From contig JAQXZB010000015.1 of NCBI GenBank assembly GCA_029226975.1, forward strand, positions 1 to 64,000: DNA of 64,000 nt. Direction: 5' to 3'. Position numbers and translations under genes: made by a program. A model generated the notes under the pieces. It was not told the origin of the DNA and ran no database searches. It saw nothing but the letters and a program-made list of their open reading frames with translations. Below, one piece after another: positions 17,923 through 25,795 of the stretch (position 1 is its first letter; each line of letters starts with the position of its first letter). The stretch is from Clostridiales bacterium. Lineage in GTDB: Bacteria; Bacillota; Clostridia; UBA1381.

Positions 17923-20211
17923 TTAAGATTTTATTTTTCCTTCCTTATACAGGCTGCGGTATTCACTGGGCGAAATACCGGTTTTTTGCTTAAAGGCTCT
18001 TACAAAGGACGAGTGGTTTGTAAAGCCGGACATAACGCCTACATCGGCTATCTTCACATCATCGGATATCAAAAGCTCCTTTGCCTTGCCTATACGAAGC
18101 TGTGTAAGATATTGCTTGAACGAGGTGCCAATCTGCTGCTTTATTGCCTTTGACATATACTTTGGCGTTGTATTAAAGGTTTCGGCAAGATTATCGAGAT
18201 ACAAATCCTCTGTATAATGCTCCTGTATATACTCGGCAATATTGGAAAGCTTATGTCCCGATGCATTGTCAAAGGTCGTTATATTCTCGGTCAGTTCAAG
18301 AATATAGTGTAAAATCGAATTGTCCGAGTCGGTGGTGGTTATATCATTTAACAGCTCCGATTCGGTTTTTGCCTTAAAATCCGGAATACGAAACTTTTTA
18401 ATCTCTATAACCTTTGAAAACGCATTGAAAATACCTGCATATATATTGGCGCGGCTTTGGGGAGGATTTTTTGCGCAGGAGGCAAATATATCCTTTATAA
18501 GCTCCGACGCGGACTCTCCGTGACCGGTGAGCATATAGTTTATTAAAATGTTTTCGTTATATATATTGGAGGAATAATTTTTAAAGCTTGTGCTGTCAAG
18601 CATCTGCACCTTGTTTTTATTCATGGTATTGAATATATCAAACAGAGCCTCCTTGTGGGATTGACGCAGTCCGTCTATACCTTTATAAATATCGCCCATG
18701 CCCACAAACACATCGATGTATTCCTCATCTGCCGCGAAAAGCTTTTTTATATGCTCTATTGTTAAGTTAAGCTCACTGCCATCCTCCGATTCGATATTTA
18801 AAATGAGATACAGCGTATTTTTTGTATTGGGCAGAGAAAACGTCAAAAACGATGACGCAAATACCGCCTCTATTGCCCGATATATCTCTGTGTAGAGCGG
18901 TACATCAAGCACAACATACTTGTCGGAGGACGCGCTCTTTTGGGATATATTTACGGCGACCGACACGAAATAATCATGCTTAAATATCATTTTGTTCATT
19001 TGCTCATCTAAGCAGGTTGTAGGGTCATTTAGAATATCGACAAGGTATTTCTCCTGAGCGTGTGACAGTGACACTGCAAGATTGCGGGTCAGGTCGATAT
19101 TTTCGTTTAGCAGACTGCTTACTGTATCATTTACATAGGAAATAATATCGTTGTGCTTTTTGGATTGAGGACTGCTGCGTTGTAGGTTTTTGGCTATGGA
19201 TTTCCATGGCTTTATAAGTATTGCGGAGCCGAAATACGCATACAACAGCATAAGCAGCAGTAAAATCACACAAATTACGATAAGGCTTATCATGGTTTTG
19301 TGTATATACCTTTCTATATCTGAATAGGGAACAGCGGCAATATATGTATAACCGAATATATTTGAGCGGGGCTGAGATGATATAATAAAATGCTTTTTAC
19401 GGTTAATTTTTGTATCGCCGGTAAAGTAGTAATTTGATTCATACTGCTTTTTTATCAAAGACATATTTATCGAGCCGGCATTATCGCGGTCAACGGTTAT
19501 AACTTCTCCGGTATGATTGTCAATCATATAAAGACAGCTGTTGTCGGTGAATTTATATGTACGGAAATTTTCAAATATATTCTTGGCATTTATATTGAAA
19601 ATAATAAGGCTGTTTCTTTTTGAGCCTACCGGAAAAACTGCCGGTACAACGGGGTGCGAAGCCTTATCCGTGGTATACCATGCGGGTGATGAGTCAAGAT
19701 ACTTTGACATTCCGTTTCCGGTATTGTAACTCACCCAAAAATCAAGATCATAATTATCATATTTATAAATGTCATTAAAATAATGCGCCATATCGTATAC
19801 GCCGCTTGTGCTTACCACAAAGCCGGAGGAACGATTTACAATGGCAATGTTATCAAGATACTGAAGTCTTGAATTGATTGTCTGAAGGGTGGTCTGAACC
19901 CTTCTGGTAATATCTCTGTCTAACTGATTTGCATTTTGTTCGGACTCGGACACATATTTTGTATCCTGATTGGACATAAGCACGGACGCATATGCGCTTA
20001 GATTTGATATTTCATCTTCCGAATAGCGCAAAAATTTGTTCAGCTCATTTGTATATGCCGATGTGAGCACCGAGCGATATTGATTTGTGTAATACGTGCT
20101 GCTTATGAATGCAAAAAGCAATATTAAAAGCACCGGAACAAACAGCATTAAAAAAAATCTATGCATTGTTGTGCCGTTTTTTGTGGTGAAAAATGTGTTC
20201 TTTAACTTCAT
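17923..20211 (-). CDS. Membrane-bound AraC-family regulator with extracellular sensor
   Basis: 762 residues. Transmembrane helix at about 18-40, an extracellular sensor region of about 250 residues (Cache-like layout), a second helix near 300-328 (SLIVICVILLLLMLLYAYF), a cytosolic linker region, and a C-terminal double helix-turn-helix (about 660-758; LDNLAETFNTTPKYMSKAIK, then FTNHSSFVRAFKQKTGISPSEYR). This architecture is typical of Clostridia/Paenibacillus regulators that sense an extracellular sugar and activate a neighbouring importer. It diverges from the ABC importer genes, and the conserved block at 20372-20429 lies between. ATG 20211 follows CGGAG. Ligand unknown. Confidence 0.85.
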   Translation of the reverse strand: MKLKNTFFTTKNGTTMHRFFLMLFVPVLLILLFAFISSTYYTNQYRSVLTSAYTNELNKFLRYSEDEISNLSAYASVLMSNQDTKYVSESEQNANQLDRDITRRVQTTLQTINSRLQYLDNIAIVNRSSGFVVSTSGVYDMAHYFNDIYKYDNYDLDFWVSYNTGNGMSKYLDSSPAWYTTDKASHPVVPAVFPVGSKRNSLIIFNINAKNIFENFRTYKFTDNSCLYMIDNHTGEVITVDRDNAGSINMSLIKKQYESNYYFTGDTKINRKKHFIISSQPRSNIFGYTYIAAVPYSDIERYIHKTMISLIVICVILLLLMLLYAYFGSAILIKPWKSIAKNLQRSSPQSKKHNDIISYVNDTVSSLLNENIDLTRNLAVSLSHAQEKYLVDILNDPTTCLDEQMNKMIFKHDYFVSVAVNISQKSASSDKYVVLDVPLYTEIYRAIEAVFASSFLTFSLPNTKNTLYLILNIESEDGSELNLTIEHIKKLFAADEEYIDVFVGMGDIYKGIDGLRQSHKEALFDIFNTMNKNKVQMLDSTSFKNYSSNIYNENILINYMLTGHGESASELIKDIFASCAKNPPQSRANIYAGIFNAFSKVIEIKKFRIPDFKAKTESELLNDITTTDSDNSILHYILELTENITTFDNASGHKLSNIAEYIQEHYTEDLYLDNLAETFNTTPKYMSKAIKQQIGTSFKQYLTQLRIGKAKELLISDDVKIADVGVMSGFTNHSSFVRAFKQKTGISPSEYRSLYKEGKIKS

Positions 20212-20249
20212 GATTGTTTCTCCGTATATTATAAATATGTTGTTGTAAA

Positions 20250-20297
20250 AATCTACTTGGGTAAAAAGTTGATATAACTATTATAGTAGATTTTACC
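20250..20297. repeat. Inverted repeat in the regulator's 5' leader
   Basis: GTAAAAATCTACTT near 20248-20261 is mirrored by ATAGTAGATTTTAC near 20283-20296 and overlaps the -10 region of the minus-strand promoter. It could be an autoregulatory operator or a leader hairpin. Confidence 0.45.
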
Positions 20298-20308
20298 GCA
20301 GATGTCAA
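20280..20308 (-). promoter_or_regulatory. Promoter of the AraC/sensor regulator
   Basis: On the minus strand TTGACA (308-303 of 20300s), 17-base spacer, TATAAT (20285-20280). Both hexamers are consensus. Confidence 0.8.
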
Positions 20309-20371
20309 GTGTGGAAAAGCTGATGGTGAAAATTGTATAATCGAATAAATTTGCGTTGGTAAAAGAGTTGA

Positions 20372-20429
20372 ATTTTGCAATAAAGGGGAAAAGTAGGCAT
20401 TGCGCGGGCTAAGTACGGTATGATAGACT
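20372..20429 (+). promoter_or_regulatory. Conserved promoter/operator block (copy 2)
   Basis: TTTTGCAA at 20372, TTGCG at 20399 and TATGATAGACTG at 20418-20429. Spacing is identical to the block at 2214-2271. An inverted TTGCAAAA also occurs near 20497. Probable activator-dependent promoter of the ABC importer. Confidence 0.68.
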
Positions 20430-20590
20430 GAGATCACAAAAAAATGCGGGATTTTGCTTGGAGCGAAACCTTGCGTGAAAACTGCAATGGGTTAAAAGTT
20501 GCAAAATAAAATCCGGCGTAACGGGGTTTTGTTTCAGTGAAAAATTCCCGTCAGGGAAAATCAAAATTATCTATAAAAGGAGAGAGTAAA

Positions 20591-22012
20591 GTGAAAAAAA
20601 GAAAATGTGAAAAGCGGTCTAAGGCTTTGCGTGTAATTGCGCTTGCAACAGTGCTTGCGCTGACGGCGGGAGCTGTCGGCGGCTGTGCCGGCGGCAAGGA
20701 TAAGGATGCACAGGGCAGAACAAGGGTATCGGTTGTCTGGCCTCAGAAGGAGGGCCCGAGTCTTGACAAGATGGAGGCACGAAAGGTGACCTACGAGGAG
20801 AACAATCCGGACGCCGTTATTGAAAGGGATTCATGGCAGTTTGACTTAAAGACCTTTTATGCAAAGGCGGCGGGCGGTCAGCTTCCCACAGTTTATGACA
20901 CTAATTTTACGGAGATTCCTCAAATTATTGCATCCGAGTACTCTGCCGATCTTACTGATGTGTTAAAGAAACGGGGTTATGAGGGTAAGCTGTCGGACAA
21001 GGTACTTGAGGTAATATCCAGAGACGGAAAGATATATGCGCTGCCGTATACGGCATATGTTTTGGGTTTGGGATACAATACGGAAATGTTTGAAGCAGCA
21101 GGACTTATGGAGCCGGACGGAACACCGAAGCAGCCCAAGGACTGGAATGAGGTTGCGGAGTTTGCTCAGAAGATAAAGGCGGCTACGGGAAAACCGGGAT
21201 TTGTATTCCCCACAGCCAACAATAACGGCGGCTGGATATTCACTTCTCTGGCATGGTCTTTCGGAGCGGAGTTCGTAAAGCAGGACGCAGACGGCAATTG
21301 GCAGGCGGCCTTCAACAGCCCCGAAGCGGCTGAGGCGCTTCAGTATATTAAGGATTTAAAGTGGAAGTATGATGTTCTTCCCTCGAATATTCTTGTAGAC
21401 GACAAGGAATACTATAAAACCTTTGCAACGGGAAATGCGGGTATGATTATAACTGCGGGAGATTATCCCAGAAAGGTTGTTCAGTATGATATGCAGCCGG
21501 AGCAGTCGGGAATTATGGCAATACCGGCAGGACCGAAGCGTCATGTAACGCTTATGGGCGGCGGCGTTTGCTGTATTGCTCCCAACTCAACCGAGGATCA
21601 GATTGACGCGGCTGTACGCTGGATTGAAATGACAACCAATTTCAATGCAACAGATGAATACAAGGACAGCGTCAAGAAAGATATAGAAATCAAGCTTGGA
21701 GAAAATCAGCTCATCGGTATCAAGGATATGTCGATATGGTCAGCGGATACGGAAGCGGTTGAATACAGAAACGGTCTTATAGATAAAAATGCAAACATAA
21801 ACACGAATCATGTAAAGCTTTACAATGAATTTGTTGAAAATATGCCCTGTGAGGTGCAGGCAGAGGTTCCGGTATGCGCTCAGGAGCTTTACGGAATTTT
21901 GGACAACTGCATACAGGAAGTTTTAAACAACGAAAATGCAGACTGTGCACAGCTGCTTGAAAGCGCGGCATCGGAGTATCAGACAAATTATCTCAATAAC
22001 ATTGATTATTGA
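20591..22012 (+). CDS. Sugar ABC transporter substrate-binding lipoprotein
   Basis: Extracellular family 1 solute-binding protein delivering an oligosaccharide to the permeases encoded downstream. The GTG at 20591 is chosen because AAGGAGAG lies just before it; an in-frame start at 20537 has no ribosome site. That gives 473 residues with a lysine-rich N-region, a hydrophobic core and a lipobox VGGC (Cys about 32). The mature part shows typical binding-protein landmarks (LPTVYDTNFTEIPQI, IYALPYTAYVLGLGYNTEMF, GNAGMIITAGDYP). A short hairpin and the permease ribosome site follow the stop codon at once. Confidence 0.9.
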   Translation: MKKRKCEKRSKALRVIALATVLALTAGAVGGCAGGKDKDAQGRTRVSVVWPQKEGPSLDKMEARKVTYEENNPDAVIERDSWQFDLKTFYAKAAGGQLPTVYDTNFTEIPQIIASEYSADLTDVLKKRGYEGKLSDKVLEVISRDGKIYALPYTAYVLGLGYNTEMFEAAGLMEPDGTPKQPKDWNEVAEFAQKIKAATGKPGFVFPTANNNGGWIFTSLAWSFGAEFVKQDADGNWQAAFNSPEAAEALQYIKDLKWKYDVLPSNILVDDKEYYKTFATGNAGMIITAGDYPRKVVQYDMQPEQSGIMAIPAGPKRHVTLMGGGVCCIAPNSTEDQIDAAVRWIEMTTNFNATDEYKDSVKKDIEIKLGENQLIGIKDMSIWSADTEAVEYRNGLIDKNANINTNHVKLYNEFVENMPCEVQAEVPVCAQELYGILDNCIQEVLNNENADCAQLLESAASEYQTNYLNNIDY

Positions 22013-22051
22013 TTTGTGCCGCCTACGGCGGCAGAATGGAGGAATAACATA
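22010..22051 (+). repeat. Hairpin-ribosome-site leader, copy 1
   Basis: Directly after the binding-protein stop, TGATTTGTGCCG starts a hairpin GCCGCC-TAC-GGCGGC followed by GAATGGAGGAATAA and the permease start. The same leader with a compensated hairpin recurs at 36808-36851. In this position it may stabilise the upstream mRNA and so keep the binding protein in excess. Confidence 0.6.
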
Positions 22052-22978
22052 ATGAAAGTTTCTCGAAACAAACCGGGAACTGCAACATTGAAGAAAAAAC
22101 GATGGACTCGAAGTGACACTACGGCATGGCTGCTGATGCTTCCCATGGTTTTGGTGATGTATCTTATGATATGGCGCCCGACCGTAATGGGTGCGGTATG
22201 GTCATTCTTCAAGATGAAGGGGTATTCGGTTGACAAGTTTATAGGACTTGAGAATTTTCGGCTGGTTGTTACAAACACTCAGTTTTTGCCCACGCTTTGG
22301 AATACGGTGCAGTATGTATTCTGGTCGCTTGTTATCGGCTTTTTGCCGCCTGTGGTTATTGCCGTTATACTAAACGAGATGGTACATTTTAAGAGCGGGT
22401 TTAGGGTTACAATATATCTGCCGGCAGTAATTCCCGGAATTGCGGGAATGCTTATGTGGTATTACATATACTACCCGGATCAGACAGGTCTTTTGAATAT
22501 GCTGTTTGGCAAGCTTGGAATAGAGCCGTTTAACTGGCTGAATAATTCAAAGTTTGTAATACCCGGTATAGTGATTTATATGTCATGGCAAGGCTTTGCG
22601 GGAACGATGCTTCTGTACTATGCGTCGGTTCAGTCCGTATCGGCGGAGCTGTATGAAGCGGCATTGATCGACGGTGCGGGTATATGGAAGCGTGCATGGC
22701 ATGTTACAAGACCGCAGCTTGCGGGGATTTTGCTCCTAAACTTAGTCCGCCAGATTATAGCGGTGTTCCAGGTAATGGAACAGCCGCTCGCCATGACGGG
22801 CGGAGGTCCCAACGGAGCTTCCATATCACTGGCATATCAGCTTTATTTATACGGCTTTAACAGCGGAGGTAAGGCTACGGGACAGGCTATGGCGCTTGGA
22901 GTAATAATCTTCTTGATACTTATAGTATTCACCTGCTTCTATTTCTGGATCAATAAGCGTATTGAGGACAATTATTAA
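22052..22978 (+). CDS. Sugar ABC transporter permease (MalF-type)
   Basis: Inner-membrane permease of a carbohydrate importer, 308 residues from ATG 22052 (GGAGG 8 bases upstream; an in-frame ATG at 22016 lacks one). Six hydrophobic segments are evident, beginning AWLLMLPMVLVMYLMIW. The EAA loop that docks the ATPase is visible as YEAALIDGAGIWKRAWHVT. It pairs with the next gene. No ATPase gene lies in the window; such systems commonly share one MsmK-type ATPase encoded elsewhere. Confidence 0.9.
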   Translation: MKVSRNKPGTATLKKKRWTRSDTTAWLLMLPMVLVMYLMIWRPTVMGAVWSFFKMKGYSVDKFIGLENFRLVVTNTQFLPTLWNTVQYVFWSLVIGFLPPVVIAVILNEMVHFKSGFRVTIYLPAVIPGIAGMLMWYYIYYPDQTGLLNMLFGKLGIEPFNWLNNSKFVIPGIVIYMSWQGFAGTMLLYYASVQSVSAELYEAALIDGAGIWKRAWHVTRPQLAGILLLNLVRQIIAVFQVMEQPLAMTGGGPNGASISLAYQLYLYGFNSGGKATGQAMALGVIIFLILIVFTCFYFWINKRIEDNY

Positions 22979-22991
22979 GGGGTGAGTGGAT

Positions 22992-23903
22992 ATGACAAAA
23001 AGATTTAAAAACAAACCGACAGGACTTTTGAGTTTTTCGGATTTAAAGACACCAAAGGGAAAGATTGTATACTGGTTATTCTTTGCGCTGCTGCTGATTG
23101 CCTGTCTTGTTGCGGTTATTCCGGCGATTTGGACGATTTTAACGGCATTTAAGGATACACAGGAGATATATTCGGAATTTACCTTTTTACCGAAGAATAT
23201 GTCATGGGGCAGGATTGTAACAAGACTGTCGGAATCATGGGCTGCCCTGCAGCTTGGAGGCTCCGTATTCAACACGATTATACTTTCAGTCGGAAATCTT
23301 GTTATGACGGTTATAGTGTGCGGAATAGGCGGATATGTTCTTTCAAAGCTTAAGCCCAAAGGGTACAAGCTGATATTTACCCTTGTGGTATGGACAATGA
23401 TGATGCCGGGTCAAATGCGTCTGGTTCCCTGTTATATATCATACCTGCATTTCCCGTTTGCCTATGACATAGGCGGGGTAAGTCTGCTTGACACCTACTG
23501 GCCCATGTGGCTCGGTGCGGCGGCGAATGCCTTTAACGTGATACTGTTTAAAAACAGCTTTGACGGGCTGTCGCAGTCATATGTTGATGCGGCAAAGATT
23601 GACGGCTGCGGGGATGTCGGTACGTTTTTTAAGATTATGCTTCCGCTTGCAATGCCGATTGTGATTTTTGTTTCAATCGGAGCGCTGAGCGGTGCATGGG
23701 CTGAGTTCTTTACACCAATGCTTGTACTTGACAAAAACACAGTGCTTCCGGTTAAGATATATAGGCTGGCGGGAGATACAAGTATTAAGATGAATACATA
23801 TTTTATGGCTCTTGTATTCTCGTGTGTACCTACATTCTTAATATTCCTTATATTCCAGAGGCATATTCTGGGAGGTGTCAACATCGGAGGAGTTAAGGGG
23901 TAA
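22992..23903 (+). CDS. Sugar ABC transporter permease (MalG-type)
   Basis: Second inner-membrane permease, 303 residues. ATG 22992 is preferred over GTG 22986 because AAGGGG at 22978 gives usual spacing. Six transmembrane segments and an EAA loop (YVDAAKIDGCGDVGTFFKIML). The C-terminus FQRHILGGVNIGGVKG is typical of MalG-type partners. Thirteen bases from the upstream permease. A short terminator-like hairpin follows at 23928-23950. Confidence 0.9.
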   Translation: MTKRFKNKPTGLLSFSDLKTPKGKIVYWLFFALLLIACLVAVIPAIWTILTAFKDTQEIYSEFTFLPKNMSWGRIVTRLSESWAALQLGGSVFNTIILSVGNLVMTVIVCGIGGYVLSKLKPKGYKLIFTLVVWTMMMPGQMRLVPCYISYLHFPFAYDIGGVSLLDTYWPMWLGAAANAFNVILFKNSFDGLSQSYVDAAKIDGCGDVGTFFKIMLPLAMPIVIFVSIGALSGAWAEFFTPMLVLDKNTVLPVKIYRLAGDTSIKMNTYFMALVFSCVPTFLIFLIFQRHILGGVNIGGVKG

Positions 23904-23927
23904 TGAGCCTTTATGACATGATTTAAG

Positions 23928-23950
23928 AACCGTCCTTTGGGGCGGTTTTT
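23928..23950 (+). terminator. Weak terminator after the importer genes
   Basis: AACCGTCC-TTTG-GGGCGGTT followed by TTT. The stem is good but the T run is short. Confidence 0.6.
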
Positions 23951-23976
23951 AAATACAACAAATTTATTAAAAACGC

Positions 23977-24005
23977 TTGATAATTCCCAAGGCTTATGGT
24001 ATACT
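23977..24005 (+). promoter_or_regulatory. Promoter of the SGNH esterase gene
   Basis: TTGATA (23977-23982), 17-base spacer, TATACT (24000-24005). Confidence 0.7.
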
Positions 24006-24054
24006 TATGGCGAGCATTAAAGGCTCTTAAAATGTATTTTGGAGATGAATGATA

Positions 24055-24714
24055 ATGATATTTGAAAACGGAGACAGAATTGTATTTGCCGGGGATTCGG
24101 TAACGGACATGGGAAGCGCTCAGCCTGTGGGCGAGGGCTTGTTCGATAATTTGGGACAGGGTTATGTGAGAGTTATAGAAAATTTGCTTACGGCCTGTTA
24201 TCCCGAGCTTAATATAAGAGTTACAAATTCCGGAATAAGCGGAAATACAAGCCGGGATTTGATTGAAAGATACGATCGTGATGTGGTTGAGTTAAAGCCT
24301 GACTGGGTATCGATATGTATCGGTATAAATGATGTATGGCGGCAGTTTGATACTCCGGCTATGAAAGACGCTCAGGTCATGCCGCAGGAGTATGAGCAAA
24401 ATGTGGAAAAAATGATTACCGCCGTAAAGGACAAGGTAAAGGGAGTGCTGATTTTATCGCCCTATTACATGGAGCCTAATCGTGAGGACATGATGAGGGC
24501 GAGAATGGATGAGTATGTTGCCATATGCCAAAAGCTGGCGGACAAATACGGTTGTATTTTTGTGAATTTCCAGAAAATGTACGAGGATTTCTTTAAAATA
24601 CGTCATTCAAGCTGTATCGCATGGGACAGAGTTCACCCTAACGAGATGGGAGCAACGCTTATGGCAAAAACAGTGCTTGACGCGTGCGGATTTGACTATT
24701 ACCACAGTATATAG
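24055..24714 (+). CDS. SGNH/GDSL esterase, cytosolic
   Basis: Probably removes acetyl or other acyl esters from imported sugars. 219 residues from ATG 24055 (GGAGAT 8 bases before; ATG 24049 is too close). All SGNH blocks are present: GDSVTD (Ser15), GISGNTS (block II), GINDVW (block III Asn) and DRVHPN with Asp191/His194. The closest general type is rhamnogalacturonan acetylesterase-like SGNH hydrolases, common in pectin and xylan loci. No signal peptide, so it acts after import. Own promoter and terminator. Confidence 0.85.
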   Translation: MIFENGDRIVFAGDSVTDMGSAQPVGEGLFDNLGQGYVRVIENLLTACYPELNIRVTNSGISGNTSRDLIERYDRDVVELKPDWVSICIGINDVWRQFDTPAMKDAQVMPQEYEQNVEKMITAVKDKVKGVLILSPYYMEPNREDMMRARMDEYVAICQKLADKYGCIFVNFQKMYEDFFKIRHSSCIAWDRVHPNEMGATLMAKTVLDACGFDYYHSI

Positions 24715-24743
24715 GCAGAGCCTTCGGGCTTTGTCTCATTTTT
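24714..24743 (+). terminator. Terminator after the esterase gene
   Basis: GGCAGAGCC-TTCG-GGCTTTGTC (24714-24735, wobble pairs included), then TCATTTTTTT. The stem begins within the stop codon. Confidence 0.8.
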
Positions 24744-24764
24744 TTGTCTGATAAAAAAACCAGT

Positions 24765-24823
24765 TTTTGTGCATCTATACAGGGATAATATGTATTGACT
24801 GTGTATAGGTGAGATGTTAAAAT
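24765..24823 (+). promoter_or_regulatory. Conserved promoter/operator block, AraC-2 (copy 1)
   Basis: TTTTGTGCATC at 24765, TAATATG at 24786, TTGACT (24795-24800), 17-base spacer, TAAAAT (24818-24823). The same words with identical spacing occur at 27818-27877, before the catabolic operon. Likely operator of the AraC protein encoded immediately downstream, giving autoregulation and control of the catabolic genes. Confidence 0.7.
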
Positions 24824-24858
24824 AAAAGAGTGAAATATAGCTTTTGGGGGACGGTTTT

Positions 24859-25794
24859 ATGAAGTGCTTTCAAATTGATTTGAATGAAGTCTTAAGAGTT
24901 GTGCTTCTCGGCAAGGAAGCGCTTATACCTCCGCGTATGCATTATTCAAGGTATCTTACGGAATATGTTATGTATGTGGTAGTAAAGGGCAGTCTTGTGC
25001 TTAACGTTAATATGGATACGGTGACCCTTGAAGCGGGAGATGTGTATTTGTTTCGGGAGGGCGATCAGCAGGTTCCGGCAAAGAGCAGCTTTTGTGAATA
25101 TTATTATATTCATTTCCGTGCTGAGCGTATCCGCGAAACAGAGCTTTCCGAAGCTGAGTATGAAGCAGTGCTTCAGAAAAAACGTGAGCAGTGCATGAGG
25201 GCGGATTCCTTCAGTACGCAGTGCTACGATTTTCTTAATGTGGTTATTAAGCAGAAAAATCATATTGCATCCGAAAAGCTCTTTAACAGCATTAAGGAGC
25301 TTATGCAAAACAGCATACTTACAACCGACTGCAAATACCCGAAAAAAAGGCTTGCGGTGTCAAATGCTCTGGCGTCCGTTTTAATAAAACTGGAAAACAA
25401 CAGTATTCAAAGAGGAAGCAGCAATAAGCAAAAAAGTCGCAAAAGCTATGAAACCGCCCGTAAAATTGCGTCGTATATCGAGCAGCATTATGCCGAGCCG
25501 ATTACGGGAAAGCTTATCGAGCAGAAATTCTTTTTAAGCTATGACTATGTAAATACGGTATTTTGCGAGATTATGGGATGTACCATAATTAAATACTGCA
25601 ATATCGTTCGTATTCAGCACGCTAAGGCGAAAATGCGGGCAACAAACCTGACGATTAAGGAAGTGGCTATGGAAACGGGTTTTGAAAATGCGTATTATTT
25701 CAGCCGCTTGTTTAAGAAAAATGAGGGAATTTCTCCGTCGGAATATAAAAGAAAATTTTTAAAGGTATTGGACAAGGAAGGAACTGACGAATAA
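24859..25794 (+). CDS. AraC-family transcriptional regulator with cupin sensor
   Basis: 311 residues from ATG 24859 (GGGGG upstream; a TTG at 24844 is less likely). The N-terminal region (about 20-110) is a cupin-like sugar-binding fold (VVVKGSLVLNVNMDTVTLEAGDVYLFREGD). The C-terminal ~100 residues hold two helix-turn-helix units (ITGKLIEQKFFLSYDYVNTV; AMETGFENAYYFSRLFKKNE, then GISPSEYKRKF). It is followed after one base by the 670-residue gene, so the two are co-transcribed. The conserved block at 24765-24823 lies in its promoter. Effector probably an intermediate of the catabolic cluster (inference). Confidence 0.88.
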   Translation: MKCFQIDLNEVLRVVLLGKEALIPPRMHYSRYLTEYVMYVVVKGSLVLNVNMDTVTLEAGDVYLFREGDQQVPAKSSFCEYYYIHFRAERIRETELSEAEYEAVLQKKREQCMRADSFSTQCYDFLNVVIKQKNHIASEKLFNSIKELMQNSILTTDCKYPKKRLAVSNALASVLIKLENNSIQRGSSNKQKSRKSYETARKIASYIEQHYAEPITGKLIEQKFFLSYDYVNTVFCEIMGCTIIKYCNIVRIQHAKAKMRATNLTIKEVAMETGFENAYYFSRLFKKNEGISPSEYKRKFLKVLDKEGTDE

Positions 25795-25795
25795 T

